Shown here: positions 62,267 through 64,000 of the stretch, one piece after another
Numbering within the stretch: position 1 is the first letter of the stretch
Layout: the number at the start of each line of letters is the position of its first letter
Origin: Escarpia spicata
Lineage: Eukaryota; Annelida; Polychaeta; Sabellida; Siboglinidae
Direction: 5' to 3'
NCBI GenBank assembly: GCA_963995525.1
Contig: OZ023206.1
Location: 248,001 to 312,000, forward strand
DNA: 64,000 bases
Notes under the pieces: model-generated
Seen by the model: the letters and a program-made list of their open reading frames with translations, nothing else
What the model was told of the DNA's origin: nothing
Database searches by the model: none
Translations under genes and position numbers: made by a program

Positions 62267-63896
62267 TAAGACCACATTAAGGATCCTTCCGCCGAAAAAA
62301 GTGCACTACAAATACCGTTTTGCTGTGATATGCATTAATTTTTTTCGAACATTTTTACATGGGACATGTTTGTCTCGTGAGTACTGAATGTACTGCTGCT
62401 TTAGACAAGATAAAACATCAAATGGGGATGAGTTTTCACACCTATAACTTACGTAATATGTTCTTGTAACTTACGTGACGGGGATAAAACGGTAACATGC
62501 ATTCCCATTTGGGGTTAATCTAGTTATGTGTGTAGCATGATATCAATCTAGCCTTCGTGAAGATTTGTAACATGCAAAACATATATTTGGGGTAAGACCA
62601 CATTAAGGATCCTTCCGCCGAAAAAAGTGCACTACAAATACCGTTTTGCTGTGATATGCATTAATTTTTTTCGAACATTTTGACATGGGACATGTTTGTC
62701 TCGTGAGTACTGAATGTACTGCTGCTTTAGACAAGATAAAACATCAAATGGGGATGAGTTTTCACACCTATAACTTACGTAATATGTTCTTGTAACTTAC
62801 GTGACGGGGATAAAACGGTAACATGCATTCCCATTTGGGGTTAATCTAGTTATATGTGTAGCTTGATATCAATCTAGCCTTCGTGAAGATTTGTAACATG
62901 CAAAACATCTATTTGGGGTAAGACCACATTAAATATCCTTCCGCCGAAAAAAGTGCATTACAAATACCGTTTTGCTGTGATATGCATTAATTTTTTTCGA
63001 ACTCTTTGATATGGGACATGTTTGTCTCGTGAGTACTGAAGGTACTGCTGCTTTAGACAAGAAAAAACTTCAAATGGGGATGAGTTTTCACACCTATAAC
63101 TTACGTAATATGTTCTTGTAACTTACGTGACGGGGATAAAACGGTAACATGCATTCCCATTTGGGGTTAATCTAGTTATGTGTGTCGCTTGATATCAATC
63201 TAGCCTTCGTGAAGATTTGTAACATGCAAAACATCTATTTGGGGTAAGACCACACTAAGGATCCTTCCGCCGAAAAAAGTGCACTACAAATACCGTTTTG
63301 CTGTGATATGCATTAATTTTTTTCGAACATTTTTACATGGGACATGTTTGTCTCGTGAGTACTGAATGTACTGCTGCTTTAGACAAGATAAAACATCAAA
63401 TGGGGATGAGTTTTCACACCTATAACTTACGTAATATGTTCTTGTAACTTACGTGACGGGGATAAAACGGTAACATGCATTCCCATTTGGGGTTAATCTA
63501 GTTATGTGTGTAGCTTGATATCAATCTAGCCTTCGTGAAGATTTGTAACATGCAAAACATATATTTGGGGTAAGACCACATTAAGGATCCTTCCTCCGAA
63601 AAAAGTGCACTACAAATACCGTTTTGCTGTGATATGCATTAATTTTTTTCGAACACTTGGACATGGGACGTGTTTGTCTCGTGAGTACTGAAGGTACTGC
63701 TGCTTTAGACAAGAAAAAAATTCAAATGGGGATGAGTTTTCACACCTATAACTTACGTAATATGTTCTTGTAACTTACGTGACGGTGATAAAACGGTAAC
63801 ATGCATTCCCATTTGGGGTTAATCTAGTTATGTGTGTAGCTTGATATCAATCTAGCCTTCGTGAAGATTTGTAACGTGCAAAACATCTATTTAGGG
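62267..63896. repeat. 5-mer A-A-K-C-D, diverged copy 4
   Basis: m192-m196 repeat the order seen at 9458, 14675 and 16305, but the first A lacks GAATATTTG and the second lacks GAGTAATG and has TTATATGTG where the others have GCTATATG. Private changes are GAACTCTTTG in K, TGTGTCGC at the end of K, and GGGACGTGTT and GACGGTGAT in D. This order therefore recurs more than 44 kb away from copies 2 and 3. Confidence 0.75.
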
Positions 63897-64000
63897 TAAG
63901 ACCACATTAAGGATCCTTCCGCCGAAAAAAGTGCACTACAAATACCGTTTTGCTGTGATATGCATTAATTTTTTTCGAACATTTTTACATGGGACATGTT
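63897..64000. repeat. Partial monomer m197 cut by the window edge
   Basis: Only p1-p104 are present. It keeps the BamHI site, GATATG and TTTTTAC, so it is A-like or X-like; the deciding base at p138 is missing. It follows a D monomer, after which X is usual. Confidence 0.9.

Larger units (their letters stand above)
1..64000. repeat. Satellite DNA array, 326-bp monomer, 196 full copies plus a partial one
   Basis: The TAAGACC motif recurs from base 1 to base 63897. Spacing is 326 bp except in nine monomers: one is 324 bp, three are 325 bp and five are 327 bp. These offsets cancel, so 196 monomers end exactly at 63896. All copies run in the same direction, and no inserted element or unique sequence separates any two. 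A hand count on the majority monomer gives 122 G+C of 326 (37.4%). Any two monomers usually differ at about 1 to 20 sites. This is the organisation of eukaryotic satellite DNA in constitutive heterochromatin. A structural role, such as supporting centromeric or pericentromeric chromatin, is inferred from the class and not shown by the sequence. The window contains no array boundary. Confidence 0.98.
42709..64000. repeat. Monomer type order, m132-m197 (right third)
   Basis: m132-141: C-D-X-A-P-D-X-P-X-A. m142-151: P-X-P-X-P-X-A-P-D-X. m152-161: P-X-A-A-P-D-X-P-X-A. m162-171: P-C-D-X-P-P-X-D-X-P. m172-181: P-X-F-A-P-X-P-A-P-X. m182-191: F-A-P-D-X-X-D-X-X-P. m192-196: A-A-K-C-D. m197 is partial. 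Starts run at +326 from 42709 to 50207 (m155, 324 bp), then 50531 to 63897. K is absent from m113 to m193 and reappears only at m194. P and X dominate here, unlike the C-, K- and S-rich centre. m137 is scored D but begins like C. Confidence 0.8.

Noticed and set aside
1..64000. CRISPR array
   Set aside because: The repeating unit is 326 bp with no unique spacers, and variation is spread within the unit instead of alternating between constant repeats and variable spacers.
1..64000. Transposon, LTR element or retroviral insertion within the array
   Set aside because: Monomer spacing is accounted for base by base from 1 to 63896, leaving no room for an insertion, and no terminal repeats or target-site duplications appear.
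1..64000. Identification as the beet pBV centromeric satellite
   Set aside because: Monomer length and a BamHI site are similar, but I cannot match the sequence from memory with confidence, and many unrelated satellites are 300-400 bp long. A database search with the 326-bp consensus would decide.

Overview
The whole window is one uninterrupted tandem satellite DNA array. It holds 196 complete monomers plus the first 104 bases of a 197th, all head to tail in one orientation. The usual monomer is 326 bp. I found no gene, no non-coding RNA gene, no mobile element, no CRISPR array and no unique sequence. Both window edges lie inside the array, so its true size is unknown. Monomer positions below use p1 = the first base of the TAAGACC motif, which is base 1 of the window. 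Monomers are numbered m1, m2 and so on.

Organism: a long, homogeneous, gene-free array of about 37% GC points to eukaryotic heterochromatin, centromeric, pericentromeric or subtelomeric. 326 bp is about twice 163 bp, so one monomer could hold two nucleosomes. Many monomers carry one BamHI site (p15-20). Plant satellites of this length and BamHI periodicity exist (the centromeric pBV family of beet is one by size and enzyme), but I do not recognise this sequence and do not claim a match. Species and chromosomal position are open.

Layout: monomers fall into about eight recurring types, called here A, C, D, F, K, P, S and X, defined by linked substitutions. Types succeed each other in restricted orders, and blocks of 2 to 11 monomers are duplicated with private mutations shared between copies. 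From left to right: a 4-mer repeated twice (327-2934); a 3-mer twice (5217-7174) inside a longer duplicated segment; a 5-mer ending K-C-D at 9458, 14675 and 16305, with a diverged relative at 62267; a 2-mer twice (13045-14348); a D-X-F-A 4-mer twice (17609-20216); an 11-mer twice (21195-28364); an 8-mer with three near-identical copies plus a related fourth (27713-38470); F-A-P trimers (39123-42708); alternating P and X (44013-47598); a 6-mer twice, one copy with an extra monomer (47599-51834); a 5-mer twice (53139-56398); and a D-X-X trimer twice (59985-61940). The pattern suggests repeated local unequal exchange or segmental amplification, with no single higher-order unit spreading across the region.

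Within the monomer, type-defining substitutions lie at about p11-166 and p271-323. Apart from one linked pair at p258/p262, p167-270 shows only scattered changes. This quiet segment holds two ACGT boxes 22 bp apart and is flanked by inverted repeats. It is the best candidate for a protein-contacted or structurally constrained element. The few open frames of 60 to 70 codons are accidents of single monomers and start at TTG. All counts and comparisons were made by eye.
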